From assembly GCA_030620995.1 (NCBI GenBank), contig JAUXIK010000026.1:1-32827 (forward strand): DNA of 32,827 nucleotides, read 5' to 3'. Shown here one piece after another: positions 17,086-25,972 of the stretch. The notes beneath the pieces were generated by a model that searched no databases, had not been told where the DNA came from, and saw nothing but the letters and a program-made list of their open reading frames with translations. The DNA comes from Candidatus Aegiribacteria sp. GTDB lineage: Bacteria > Fermentibacterota > Fermentibacteria > Fermentibacterales > JCC-6. The translations under genes and the position numbers were made by a program. Positions within the stretch are counted from its first letter, which is position 1; each line of letters starts with the position of its first letter.

Positions 17086-18543
17086 ATGAAAATAAAAAGC
17101 ATTTCTTTTCTTTTTCTTGTAATATCGAGTTCCATGGCTGGAAATACCTGGTCGACAACACTTGAAACCGGGGATGATCTGTTTTACGGGCTGCGGGACG
17201 GGATTGTGCTTTCTAACGGCAGCACGGTGATCTCCATCGCCGGCCCCTTTGAGAACCCTTTTCTTATCTGTCTTGATGGAGAGGGTGAAATTCTCTGGTA
17301 CAGACATATCCTGGAATTCGAGGGAACCTCCAGGGCTTTTGAAAGCAATGGAAGCCTTGTTACACTTGAGGATGGTTTTGCGGCCTGCTTCCATTCTGAA
17401 CCAAGAGCAACCGGGATAGATACAGATGTTGCGGTGGTCAGACTGGATTCGTCCGGTGAAATTCTCTGGACATATATCCTGGGGGAAACCGACGAAGCAG
17501 TATGGATGTCCACCGATATCATTGCCTGTTCCGATGGAGGAGTGCTGGTTACAGGTTGTCCCGGTATGCAGATTCCGGATGGATTCGCGTTCAAGCTCTC
17601 TTCAGACGGAAGTCAAGAGTGGCTGACTCCACCTGAGGCAATGGCGGGTTTTGCATTATCGGCTGTTGAGACTGACAGTGGCGATTTTCTTATCCTTGTT
17701 CTTGATGAGTACTCCAATAGCACAGTTGTACAGCAGGTAAGCAGCAATGGTCAGGTCTCATCCCCCCGTACCGTTGCTGAAACAACGATTCAGTTCAAAA
17801 TGAAATACATCAATGGTTCTTTATGGGTTTACTCCCCAATTGAAGATAACTCTGTTCAGGCATTTCGCCTTGATGAGGATTTCAATCCCGTTCAAACGAT
17901 TAAAATACAGCTCCCTCAGGAATACGAGGCAAGATCTGCGGATATCCTTGAGGATCGCTTCCTCGTATCAGGGGGAACCGAAGACGGTAATGCTCTAATA
18001 GCAATGTATGGATTTGACGGTTCTCTTCTCTGGGAAAAGCAATACAATACCGGAGGAATGGATTTCCTTTACAGTTCAACATATCTTGATGAAGGGATTC
18101 TTGCCTTAGGAAGAGCACAACAATTCCTGGATGATTTCAGTGTGTTCCTGTTAATGAAGGCTGATCATTCAGGTTATGTAGAAGGAGCTTCGGTAAGCGG
18201 GGACGGCACACTTTTGATTGAATCTGAAACTTTATGTGTTGATCTTCTCTCTCCCGGATGGCTGGCTGCCTGTTCTGTTGTGATGAATGAAAATGATGCT
18301 GCTATCAGCTCTTCTGATATCATGGAACAGACGGGACTGAAGACAGGATACCTGTGGATACCTGACTGGCAGAGTCTCTCCGGCTCGAACGGGTGGCTTG
18401 TATACGCCATACCCAGTATGGAGACTGAAGGATCGCTTGAAGACGGCTTTGCCGCTCTCCTTGAACTTTGCCCCGACACCTACTTCATCTGGGTAAGTCA
18501 GGGCTGGGAAAGAAATGTCATGTCCATTGAAGAATTCTTTTAA
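17086..18543 (+). CDS. Secreted beta-propeller-like protein
   Basis: A 485-residue protein with signal peptide (MKIKSISFLFLVISSSMAG) and repeated strand units of the type LICLDGEGEILWYRHI, VVRLDSSGEILWTYILGE, CSDGGVLVTG and MYGFDGSLLWEKQYNTGG, typical of PQQ-like / delta-60 propellers. About six units are visible up to residue 370. The last about 110 residues are different and hold no FlgD-like tail, unlike most secreted neighbours. It is translationally coupled to the barrel gene (stop TGA at 17080-17082, ATG at 17086), so the product may sit on or with that barrel. Function is unknown. Confidence 0.68.
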   Translation: MKIKSISFLFLVISSSMAGNTWSTTLETGDDLFYGLRDGIVLSNGSTVISIAGPFENPFLICLDGEGEILWYRHILEFEGTSRAFESNGSLVTLEDGFAACFHSEPRATGIDTDVAVVRLDSSGEILWTYILGETDEAVWMSTDIIACSDGGVLVTGCPGMQIPDGFAFKLSSDGSQEWLTPPEAMAGFALSAVETDSGDFLILVLDEYSNSTVVQQVSSNGQVSSPRTVAETTIQFKMKYINGSLWVYSPIEDNSVQAFRLDEDFNPVQTIKIQLPQEYEARSADILEDRFLVSGGTEDGNALIAMYGFDGSLLWEKQYNTGGMDFLYSSTYLDEGILALGRAQQFLDDFSVFLLMKADHSGYVEGASVSGDGTLLIESETLCVDLLSPGWLAACSVVMNENDAAISSSDIMEQTGLKTGYLWIPDWQSLSGSNGWLVYAIPSMETEGSLEDGFAALLELCPDTYFIWVSQGWERNVMSIEEFF

Positions 18544-18573
18544 TACCGGCTGAACAATTCCAAACTGTGAACG

Positions 18574-18720
18574 CTATTCTATCACCACGAATCGCTGTGT
18601 CGCTGTGAAGTCTCCTGAGATCATCCTGCAGAAGTAGATTCCTGGAGTTAATTCACCAAGTAGAACATCGTGAAATCCCGGGGAGTACTCATCTCCATGA
18701 ATCTCACTGACCATTCTCCC
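18574..18720 (-). pseudogene. Detached C-terminal sorting domain of an FG-GAP propeller gene
   Basis: Minus-strand codons read GRMVSEIHGDEYSPGFHDVL, then a GIYFCRM segment, ending TQRFVVIE and stop TAG (18574-18576). The DNA is nearly identical to the ends of the propeller genes at 20446 and 23788. Homology stops abruptly at about 18711-18720, with no start codon or upstream propeller. It is a 49-codon relic, separated by 73 bp from the nucleotidyltransferase gene. Confidence 0.85.
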
Positions 18721-18793
18721 ATATCAACAGATGCTGCCAGCTGGTTTTGGAACTGCATCCAAACCAATATCTATATTATTGCATGATTCCAAA

Positions 18794-19342
18794 TCAGTCA
18801 AAGGGCTGTGAAAGCTCATTGACAGTTAGAGATAGCCATCGAAGTCTGTGCTCAATTATGTCAGTCTCGACCGGTAGAAGGCGTATGCGCTCCGCAAGCA
18901 GCTCGTGCTCAATCAAATCCTCTATAATGAGGGTTCTAATGAAATCCCTGTCCTTCTCCCTAAAAGCAACTATCTTGCTTGCGGCAAGGTCGTGTACCTC
19001 AACACATAGGCCTGTCATGCCCTTTGTCCGGATTTCATCAACAACCCGTACTACTCTCTTTTTCCAGCCTTCTGGAAGTCTTGCAGTATCAATAGAAACT
19101 CCATGCACATAGAAACCATGTGTCTGATGGAAAAGGGAGAGCTCGCCAAGGGCTCCATCGATATAGATCGTTCTCTCAGGTAGATTCTTGGGCTGCACGT
19201 CTACTTCGATGGAAGTGCGAAGACTTTCTGGAGCCTCCGGATAAACGCTCAGGATGGCTTGAGAGCCGAATACCCACAACTCGTTGTCACCCGCTACCTC
19301 ACACGCAGCTCTGATGGCATGCTGGAGTTGCTGAAATGTCAT
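18794..19342 (-). CDS. Nucleotidyltransferase-fold protein (DUF6036/AbiEii-like), toxin candidate
   Basis: A 182-residue protein with the nucleotidyltransferase start WVFGSQAIL (about 23-31), followed by TSIEVDVQP as the acidic metal-binding strand (ExD instead of the more common DxD), and HDLAASKIVAFREKDRDFI, the helix found in DUF6036-type proteins. Such enzymes are often toxins of two-gene modules that modify RNA with nucleotides; this is family knowledge, and activity here is inferred. Its ATG overlaps the TGA of the upstream winged-HTH gene by 4 bases (ATGA), so the pair is translationally coupled. It is flanked by a propeller-gene relic on its downstream side. Confidence 0.72.
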   Translation of the reverse strand: MTFQQLQHAIRAACEVAGDNELWVFGSQAILSVYPEAPESLRTSIEVDVQPKNLPERTIYIDGALGELSLFHQTHGFYVHGVSIDTARLPEGWKKRVVRVVDEIRTKGMTGLCVEVHDLAASKIVAFREKDRDFIRTLIIEDLIEHELLAERIRLLPVETDIIEHRLRWLSLTVNELSQPFD

Positions 19343-20280
19343 CGCTCACCTCCAAGCTCTTCTAATACCCGCTCCTTTTCCTTCTTGTTCAGGACTGCAA
19401 AGAATGGACAACTTTGTCGCAGTCGAATAGAGCGCTCTTCCTCAGAGGATAGGAACTGAACAAGACGTCGCACGGAGTATTTATTAAGGATGTCCCTCCA
19501 CTCTTCAATGTCCCCTGTTGCCGAATGGGATATACCTTTCAGGATACGTTCTGTATACTTCTTCGCTCTTTCGATGAGTGATCTGTCCTCATTGATCATT
19601 CTGCCGATTATCCTGCAAATATCTGCCAATCGCTTATCTTGCTTCTCGTGAGAGATAGGCCCAGTCATTATTCCGGTTTCAAACTTTCTATCTCCACTGA
19701 GTGGTAAACCGTAAAGATGCAGTGATCCGGATTCCTGTTGAGGTGTATCGGCCTTTGAATAGCCAATTATCTCGATAGTCATATCTACTTCCCTCTCTAT
19801 CTCCTGGAATAGTATCTGCAGATTATGTATGGTCACCCTTAGGTATCTGGCATCCTGCAGTATACAGATCTTGATAGGATATCCTGGATCAGCAGGAAGA
19901 GATGGTATCCATGCAGAGATCGGCTGAGGTTCAACCTTCTCAATACATTTTCTTATTGAAGCCAGTATATGCTCAAAACGATCAGCCTCAGCGGAGAACA
20001 GCGCAGCAACAGCCTGTACCAGAACATCATTCGACGATATTTCGTATTGCTGTTTCCGGCCACCTCCGATAGCTTTAACGATTCCAACAGAAGTAAGTCT
20101 CTTCATGGCCTTTCTTGCACCCAGTGGTGTAAGATCTGCCCTCTTCGCAGCGTCTACTATTGAAATGGGGTCATTAACCTCTGTAATCATCACTCTGAGG
20201 AGTCTTATCTGAGCTTCGGTTCCGAGTATGACATTCAGAGGATAACGGAAAGAATTCTGTTCTATGCTTATTGGTCTCAT
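19339..20280 (-). CDS. Winged helix-turn-helix protein, antitoxin/repressor candidate
   Basis: A 313-residue protein. N-terminal winged HTH (about 20-90: AQIRLLRVMITEV, AAKRADLTPLGARKAMKRL, GIVKAIGGGRKQQYEI with a Gly/Arg-rich wing). The middle (about 125-190) reads PIKICILQDARYLRVTIHNL and REVDMTIEIIGYSKAD and resembles a minimal nucleotidyltransferase fold that has lost its active site (inference). The C-terminal part (about 225-313) is helical and charged. GGAG lies 7 bases before the ATG. Its own promoter carries a palindrome over the -10 box, as expected of an autorepressor. Its partner is the overlapping nucleotidyltransferase. A fragment of a paralogue lies at 23711-23775. Confidence 0.72.
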   Translation of the reverse strand: MRPISIEQNSFRYPLNVILGTEAQIRLLRVMITEVNDPISIVDAAKRADLTPLGARKAMKRLTSVGIVKAIGGGRKQQYEISSNDVLVQAVAALFSAEADRFEHILASIRKCIEKVEPQPISAWIPSLPADPGYPIKICILQDARYLRVTIHNLQILFQEIEREVDMTIEIIGYSKADTPQQESGSLHLYGLPLSGDRKFETGIMTGPISHEKQDKRLADICRIIGRMINEDRSLIERAKKYTERILKGISHSATGDIEEWRDILNKYSVRRLVQFLSSEEERSIRLRQSCPFFAVLNKKEKERVLEELGGER

Positions 20281-20310
20281 TACATAACTCCAGCCTGCAG
20301 AAATACATCT

Positions 20311-20360
20311 AAATAATAGTTTCTATTTAGTAACTATAGTTATTCATTAATCTATGTCAA
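20311..20360 (-). promoter_or_regulatory. Promoter and palindromic operator of the wHTH/nucleotidyltransferase pair
   Basis: On the minus strand TTGACA (20355-20360) and TATAGT (20333-20338) are separated by 16 bases. The -10 box lies inside a perfect 12-bp palindrome TAACTATAGTTA (20331-20342), and a related half-site AAACTATTATTT lies just downstream (20311-20322). Repressor binding here would block polymerase directly. Confidence 0.7.
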
Positions 20361-20445
20361 TCCACATTCTCATGTTATTTTAATGATTATTTTTCGATTC
20401 GATCGTTCTGTATAGTATTATTTTGTATTTTTCGAACTCTGTCAG

Positions 20446-22293
20446 CTACTTTATAATCACGAAGCGTTGTACCGCTGCAAAGTCTCCTGAGATCATCCTG
20501 CAAAAGTAGATTCCTGGAGTTAATTCACCAAGTAGAATATCGTGAAATCCCGGGGAGTATTCATCTCCATGAATCTCACTGACCAATCGACCTGACAGGT
20601 CGAATACAAATAATTCAACAGAAGCGGTTTCGGGAAGCCCGAACCTGATGATTGGTAATCCACAAGACGGATTAGGTGCGATAGGAAGCAGCTCAGTTTC
20701 CGAAGGAACGGGCTCAGCAGGATCCTCGATACCAAGAATATCCCAGGAAATGGTTACATCGTTCAGTGATGGAGTTAAATCAGCGCTGGATGTCTCGAGT
20801 ATCGTCCTGTATTGCAGATATCTGTCACCATCGTTCAGGATACCTTCCAGCGTGCATGGTGAGGACAATGTGTCAGACCATGCTCCCATGCTGGTGTGAT
20901 CATCCGAGGCTCTGACCTGGAATGAAACAGAGGTTCCTGAAGGGGTCTGTGAATTCCACTCGAGATAATCCCAGTCGGTATCATTCTCTGTATCGAGAAT
21001 ACTGGACTCGAGCGAACCATCAGGTGAATATCCGGTATTCTCCCACCAGACGATTTCCTCCCACCAGGAAGAGGCTCCGAGAATGTCCATATTGCCGTCA
21101 CCATCTATGTCTTCAGAGTAGACGGATCTGGCCCATTTAAAGTCCGGATCAACTTCATGCTTGATCCAGGATGCACCCGAACCGTCGTTATTCTCCCACC
21201 AGGAAATTCCGTTATGGTATGAAGCACCCAGGATATCCATATCACCGTCACCATCAACATCATCAGAGTATACGCACTGAGCAGCATTAAAATCCGAATC
21301 AATTATATGCTCGGTCCATATTGTGCCTGCTCCATCGGTATTCTCCCACCATGCAATATCATCGGTGAGCGAGTAAATCTTAATAGAGGCAAGAACGTCC
21401 ATATCGCCGTCACCATCTATATCTTCAGAGTATACGGTCCATTCACCTATCGCGGCTTCGCTGTAAACGGTATGTATGCTCCAAATAGTACCTGAACCAT
21501 CTTCATTCTCGAACCACCTGATATTTCCAGCGTACATATCCCAGATTTCGGCTCCCAGCACGTCCATATCGCCATCTCCGTCAATATCCTCTGAATATAT
21601 TGAGCAGGCTCCATCATATGAGCCCTGATGAACAGTATGCTCGGTCCAGGATAAACCGGAACCGTTGATATTCTCCCACCAGGTGATGTGGTTGTCCAAA
21701 TCACTGCCGCAGGCCAGAATGTCCATATCACCATCACCATCTATATCTTCTGAGTATACATCTTTGGGGCTGATGTAATACTCATCAACGGTATGCTCTA
21801 CCCAGTAAATACCCGAACCGGTATCTGAGTTCTCCCACCAGGTGATATGGTTTCCGCCAATACCGAGAATGTCCATAAAGCCGTCAGCGTTTATATCTTC
21901 TGAGTACACTACGCAGAGTCCCTCATATAACCCCTGGTAAACGGTATGCTCGGTCCAGGATATACCCGAGCCATCTATATTCTCCCACCAGGCGATCTCG
22001 TCATCTCCCTTTGCAGCACCCAGAACGTCCATATCACCGTCACCGTCTATGTCCTCCGAATAGACGCACCAGGCATCCTCGAAGTCGCTGCCAACAGTAT
22101 GATCCATGAACATGAAGTTTAACACTAATTGACTAGATGTAGCAATCTCACTGCATAAGTAATAGTTATTTTCCCATTCATTCACGGGACCAAAGACACC
22201 AGATGCTCCGGACCAATCGGTCTGAACTGCGGAATCGGCATATGAAACAATGATGGAACCAAAGATTAGCAAAAGCAGGATTCCTCTATACAT
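20446..22293 (-). CDS. Secreted seven-bladed FG-GAP/VCBS propeller with C-terminal sorting domain
   Basis: A 615-residue protein: signal peptide (MYRGILLLLIFGSIIVSYA), then seven repeats of about 50 residues, each with VYSEDIDGDGDMDVLGA followed by ITWWENxDGSG and WTEHTV. The DxDxDGxxD loop is a calcium-binding EF-like loop, as in integrin-type FG-GAP propellers. A jelly-roll-like linker (about 430-520) is followed by a FlgD-like tail (VFDLSGRLVSEIHGD, TPGIYFCRMISG, end RFVIIK). AGGAGG lies 6 bases before the ATG. It is 41% longer-spaced from its neighbours than operon genes and has its own promoter. It is paralogous to 23788-25644. Likely an exposed adhesin or polymer-binding protein; the ligand is unknown. 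Confidence 0.9.
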   Translation of the reverse strand: MYRGILLLLIFGSIIVSYADSAVQTDWSGASGVFGPVNEWENNYYLCSEIATSSQLVLNFMFMDHTVGSDFEDAWCVYSEDIDGDGDMDVLGAAKGDDEIAWWENIDGSGISWTEHTVYQGLYEGLCVVYSEDINADGFMDILGIGGNHITWWENSDTGSGIYWVEHTVDEYYISPKDVYSEDIDGDGDMDILACGSDLDNHITWWENINGSGLSWTEHTVHQGSYDGACSIYSEDIDGDGDMDVLGAEIWDMYAGNIRWFENEDGSGTIWSIHTVYSEAAIGEWTVYSEDIDGDGDMDVLASIKIYSLTDDIAWWENTDGAGTIWTEHIIDSDFNAAQCVYSDDVDGDGDMDILGASYHNGISWWENNDGSGASWIKHEVDPDFKWARSVYSEDIDGDGNMDILGASSWWEEIVWWENTGYSPDGSLESSILDTENDTDWDYLEWNSQTPSGTSVSFQVRASDDHTSMGAWSDTLSSPCTLEGILNDGDRYLQYRTILETSSADLTPSLNDVTISWDILGIEDPAEPVPSETELLPIAPNPSCGLPIIRFGLPETASVELFVFDLSGRLVSEIHGDEYSPGFHDILLGELTPGIYFCRMISGDFAAVQRFVIIK

Positions 22294-22315
22294 AGGATAC
22301 CTCCTATATCTTTAA

Positions 22316-22343
22316 GAATTACAGTTCTCTGGAGAGATGTCAA
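22316..22343 (-). promoter_or_regulatory. Promoter of the first FG-GAP propeller gene
   Basis: Minus-strand TTGACA (22338-22343), a 16-base spacer and TAATTC (22316-22321); the -10 edge lies 23 bases from the ATG. The same arrangement with the same spacings precedes the paralogue at 23788-25644, which supports it. Confidence 0.6.
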
Positions 22344-22403
22344 GCAGTTCGGATAAACTATATCCCCTCTCCCCCGGTAGGATCCCCTTCGAGGAAACTT
22401 CGT

Positions 22404-22429
22404 TTGTCATTTTAATGGTGGGTGGCACT
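22404..22429 (+). repeat. Short dispersed repeat, copy 1
   Basis: Contains TGGTGGGTGGCACT (22416-22429), identical to 31108-31121, with further similarity on the left (TTGTC, then a T-rich stretch). Both copies lie in noncoding DNA. It could be the end of a decayed mobile element. Confidence 0.45.
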
Positions 22430-22451
22430 TTCGAAACCAGCGGTTTCCTGA

Positions 22452-22483
22452 AAGCCCTGTGAGCTTGTCGACCCACAGGGCTT
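22452..22483 (-). terminator. Hairpin after the interrupted propeller gene
   Basis: AAGCCCTGTG (22452-22461) pairs perfectly with CACAGGGCTT (22474-22483) around a 12-base loop, 18 bases downstream of the end of the gene at 22501. On the minus strand a short T run follows (TTTC), so it may terminate transcription. Confidence 0.6.
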
Positions 22484-22500
22484 CACTATGGTTGTAAGAA

Positions 22501-23505
22501 CTAGAGCTTCAGGAGTTTCATAGACTCCCTGCTGCCTTCGCAGTCACTTACAGTCACTATGTATGTACCGGTGGGTAGTCCGGCTGCAAACCATGTGTAT
22601 GTGCCGCCGAATCTCGAACTCTCAATCATTCTGCCGGCCGCATCATGGATCTCAAGAACGGAGGTGCTGGAGAAGCCGCTTCCTGTTATCACGACAGACG
22701 AGTAGAAGGGGTTGGAACTGAAGGATAGATTCAGTTCCGGCAGGACCAGTTCAACATCATCAGCGATTCCGGTGTAAATGTCGATCCTGTAGAGCTCGTC
22801 TGTGGTCTGGTTGCTTACCCAGAGAAATGGAGCATCTACAACGGTCTCGTAAGTAACTCCGTGTATGTCTGAACCGATTCCGATGTCCGCGGGAATCATC
22901 TCCAATACGCCGCCGGAGGTCTGCTCGTAGCGTCTGATGGGGCTTGTAGCGTTGTCTACCGCCATCCAGATATCGCCATCATGGTAGGCAATATCGTAGC
23001 CGCTTTCTGAACCCCAGTAACCGGGAATGTATGTCGATTTGCCTGAGAAATAAGTGTTGTAGAAATTGAATGTATAGCAGCCGTCATAACTGCCGTAGGT
23101 TGTGCTTGTGTATAGTTTAGTACTGTTCCAGCCAAGTCCCGTCACCGACGGGAGATACGTGCCTCAACAGAAGACGTCATAGCCCCCGTAGGAGCCGGAA
23201 GTGCTGTACCAGTACACACGGGAACTCGAGCTGCCGTTTATGAAACTGCCGAACAGCTTCCCATCGTAATAGGTAAGTCCTGCAGGAGCGTAGGTCGAGT
23301 AACCGACGAAATCAAAGCTTACTTCAACATCACCCGTTACAGGATTCAGACCGTAGACCCAGGAGGAACTCTCATCAAGGCACCAGAGCCTGCCCTCACC
23401 CCATGCCAGCCCACTGATGTCACCATCCGGTGCATCAAGCGTCCGGTTGATCGAGGCTCCGAAACAGATAAAAGGCACCAGTAAAATTACACCAAGTGTT
23501 TTCAC
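22501..23505 (-). pseudogene. Secreted propeller-like gene interrupted by one in-frame TGA
   Basis: A single frame of 335 codons is split by TGA at 23164-23166. The first part (114 codons) has a signal peptide (MKTLGVILLVPFICFGAS) and GLAWGEGRLWCLDESSSWVY. The second part continues in the same frame with GTYLPSVTGLGWNSTKLYTS, more strand units (YDIAYHDGDIWMAVDNA) and a FlgD-like tail (EIHDAAGRMIESS, PTGTYIVTVSD). Nothing else is damaged, so it is either a recent nonsense mutation (TGG to TGA is simplest), a sequencing error, or readthrough. A GTG at 23145 could restart the second half, but that would lack a signal peptide. Confidence 0.75.
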
Positions 23506-23710
23506 ATCAGTCCTTCCGAGAAAGGTTTACGTTTCCGATGATACCCATGCTATCAGCTGATATGGGAATTCTGTTACTGCGTTTCATGCCGGTAACTGAT
23601 CGGTAATTGTACATTATCAATATTGCCCCGAATAACGCTTCCAGGTCATTCGAATTCCTTACCTTGTTATAAAATACTGTAAGCAGTTCCAACCCGTCAA
23701 TGTTATGAAC

Positions 23711-23775
23711 TTCCCCTTTTGCTGCTTCCGGCCATCTCCGATAGCACGGACGACTCCTGCATCAGCAAGTTTCTC
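23711..23775 (-). pseudogene. Fragment of a second winged-HTH gene
   Basis: Minus-strand codons read LEKLADAGVVRAIGDGRKQQ, matching KRLTSVGIVKAIGGGRKQQ of the winged-HTH protein at 19339-20280, and the DNA is alike too (for example CTTCCGGCCATCTCCGATAG against a near-identical stretch near 20053). No start, domain or partner remains. It lies 13 bp from the stop of the second FG-GAP gene. An open 61-codon reading at 23507-23692 on the same strand is not convincing as a gene. Confidence 0.7.
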
Positions 23776-23787
23776 TAACTGAAGCAA

Positions 23788-25644
23788 CTACTCTATCACC
23801 ACGAAGCGCTGTGTCGCTGCAAACTCTCCCGAGATCATCCTGCAGAAGTAAATCCCGGGAGAGAAGTCACCAAGCAGAACTTCATGAAACCCTATAGAGT
23901 ACTCATCTCCATGAATCTCACTGACCAGTCGGCCTGAGAAATCGAAGACATAGATGTCGACATTAGCAGTCTCGGGCAAAGCAAACCTGATGATAGGTGA
24001 GCCTGATGATGGATTAGGTAAGATAGGAAACAGGTTTGTTACCATTGGGACTTGTTCAGACATGTTTCCTATACCAAGATAGATCCATTCAACGGTTATC
24101 TCATCAAGAATGGGGGTCGTATATGGATCACTGGTCTCAAATATGACCTTATACTGTAAATTGTTGTCATATTCACCCAGAATTCCTGAGAGGTTTGTAC
24201 CTGATACTGTAAGTGTATCAGACCAAGGACCCATGTTGCTGGGATTATCAGAGGCCCTTACTAGAAAAGATATTTCTGTTGCAGGCGGTTCTGTCCCTTC
24301 CCATGAGATATTTCCCCATTCTATAGAATCATCCGTCTGCCATGGAATATGTAAGATGCTTGATTCCAAAGTGCCTAAAGAGGAATAGGGATCAAGTTTC
24401 CACCAGATGATTTCATTATCTTTGAAAACAGCACCAATGACATCCAAATCACTATCCCCATCCACATCAGCGGCGTACACGGAACTGGGATAATCTAAAT
24501 TCTGGCCAACTATATGCTTTATCCAGCTAGTACCCGAACCGTCAACATTCTCCCACCAGGTAATCTCGCCATCATACCAATAGTATACTGCGGCAAGAAT
24601 ATCCAAGTAGCCATCTCCATTAAAATCAGTGGCATACGCAAACTTGGCTCCATCGTAGTCACTATCAATGGTATGTTCTATCCACGATGTTCCGACACCA
24701 TTGGCGTTCTCCCACCATTTTATAAAAGCATCACTATTGGCAGCTCCGAGAGCGTCCATATCTCCGTCACCATCGATGTCCTTAGAATACACAGACCGAA
24801 CTCCATCGAAGTCAACAGCGATGGTATGTTCTGTCCATGTTGTTCCAATACCGTCGACATTCTCCCACCATGATACAAGACCATCAGCACAAGCAGCACC
24901 GAGAACATCCATATCATTATCATTGTCCATGTCCTCCGAATGTATCGATATCGCACATTCGAAATCTTCATCAATAGTATGCTCTATCCATGTTGTTCCG
25001 ATACCATCGACATTTTCCCACCATACTATGAGGTTGGTCCAATATGCAGCTCCAAGGACATCTAAATCACCATCTCCATCAACATCAGCGGGATAAGCAG
25101 ATTCAGCGTAGGTGAACTCTCCGTCTATTATATGCTCCGTCCAGTTGATTCCGGAACCATCAATGCTCTCCCACCAGGTAATGTCACCATCGATCCAGGA
25201 AGCTCCTAAAACATCCATGTACCCGTCTGCATTTATATCAGCGGAATACACAGAACGGGCTCCATCAAAGTCATTATCAATGGAGTGCTTTGTCCATGTT
25301 ATTCCCAATTCTTCATCGACATTCTCCCACCAGGCGATTTCATCATCACCATATGCAGAACCGAGTACATCCATATCGCCGTCACCATCTATATCCACCG
25401 GATATATTGAATTGACATATTCGAATTCCTCGTCAATGGTAAATTCCAGAATACCTTCTAAATGCAAGTAACCCGGATAACCGGAGCTGTTAATGCAGGA
25501 TGATTGGTAATACTCTGTGTACCACTCCCAGACAGGACCGAGAACTCCATCTCCACCTGACCAGTCCCCCTGAAATGCACAATACTGGGCAAATACAACT
25601 CTGAGAATACTGAAGATTATAGAAGGCATGATTATTTTGCACAT
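23788..25644 (-). CDS. Second secreted seven-bladed FG-GAP/VCBS propeller with C-terminal sorting domain
   Basis: A 618-residue paralogue of 20446-22293: signal peptide (MCKIIMPSIIFSILRVVFAQ), seven repeats with VYSADINADGYMDVLGA-type calcium loops and ITWWENVDG strands, a linker, and a FlgD-like tail (VFDFSGRLVSEIHGD, SPGIYFCRMISG, end RFVVIE). Some calcium loops are altered (MDNDNDMD in repeat 4, DVDGDSDLD in repeat 7). GGGGGT lies 5 bases before the ATG. Tail DNA is much more similar to the other copies than the propeller DNA, which suggests gene conversion at the 3-prime end. Confidence 0.9.
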   Translation of the reverse strand: MCKIIMPSIIFSILRVVFAQYCAFQGDWSGGDGVLGPVWEWYTEYYQSSCINSSGYPGYLHLEGILEFTIDEEFEYVNSIYPVDIDGDGDMDVLGSAYGDDEIAWWENVDEELGITWTKHSIDNDFDGARSVYSADINADGYMDVLGASWIDGDITWWESIDGSGINWTEHIIDGEFTYAESAYPADVDGDGDLDVLGAAYWTNLIVWWENVDGIGTTWIEHTIDEDFECAISIHSEDMDNDNDMDVLGAACADGLVSWWENVDGIGTTWTEHTIAVDFDGVRSVYSKDIDGDGDMDALGAANSDAFIKWWENANGVGTSWIEHTIDSDYDGAKFAYATDFNGDGYLDILAAVYYWYDGEITWWENVDGSGTSWIKHIVGQNLDYPSSVYAADVDGDSDLDVIGAVFKDNEIIWWKLDPYSSLGTLESSILHIPWQTDDSIEWGNISWEGTEPPATEISFLVRASDNPSNMGPWSDTLTVSGTNLSGILGEYDNNLQYKVIFETSDPYTTPILDEITVEWIYLGIGNMSEQVPMVTNLFPILPNPSSGSPIIRFALPETANVDIYVFDFSGRLVSEIHGDEYSIGFHEVLLGDFSPGIYFCRMISGEFAATQRFVVIE

Positions 25645-25666
25645 AATGTACCCCCTGTATTTTCAA

Positions 25667-25694
25667 GAATTATAATAAGTTGGAAGGATGTCAA
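25667..25694 (-). promoter_or_regulatory. Promoter of the second FG-GAP propeller gene
   Basis: Minus-strand TTGACA (25689-25694), 16-base spacer, TAATTC (25667-25672), with the -10 edge 23 bases from the ATG, exactly as in the paralogue. Sequence between the boxes is partly conserved too (TCCA in the spacer, TTCTT after the -10 box). Confidence 0.6.
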
Positions 25695-25742
25695 GTTTTT
25701 TGGATTAACGAAATTGTGACATCCTGATCGGTGTCCCTTTTA

Positions 25743-25930
25743 GTACCCCACATGATTCGTAGTTGGAAACCATTCCTTGATTGGATGACAAGACTTGCAA
25801 TACTTCGAGTATATCTTTCAGCTTGATAATGAACTTAATCCAGCTCTTACCTAAAATAGCTGAGGAAGGAGATACATATACCTGATGGGATTGGAACTAC
25901 CACTTCAACTGATGACGATTTCTGATACCC
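25743..25930 (+). repeat. Diverged repeat, copy A, left of the three-gene cassette
   Basis: About 190 bp resembling 28848-29040 in the same orientation: GTACCCC, then TGATT and AGTTGGAAACC, a TTCCTxGAxTGGAT block, and a shared CCTGATGGGATTGGAA about 140 bases later. Both copies can be read as RSWKPFLDW or SSWKPFLDW, so it may be a relic of coding DNA. Nothing else is seen in the 25645-25972 gap besides the propeller promoter. Confidence 0.6.
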
Positions 25931-25972
25931 TCTTCTAATATAACTTAATCAATAATCTAGGATTACTTACTT

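Noticed and set aside
16840..17394. 184-codon open frame antisense to the barrel and propeller genes
   Set aside because: Covers the junction of two well-supported coupled genes; composition is that of a reverse-strand shadow.
23507..23692. 61-codon open frame upstream of the interrupted propeller gene
   Set aside because: No recognisable motif, no good ribosome site, and it lies in a region made of gene remnants; it may be leftover DNA.
20446..25644. Possible CRISPR-like regular repetition
   Set aside because: The regular units are about 150 bp and encode propeller blades in frame; there are no short identical repeats with unique spacers.
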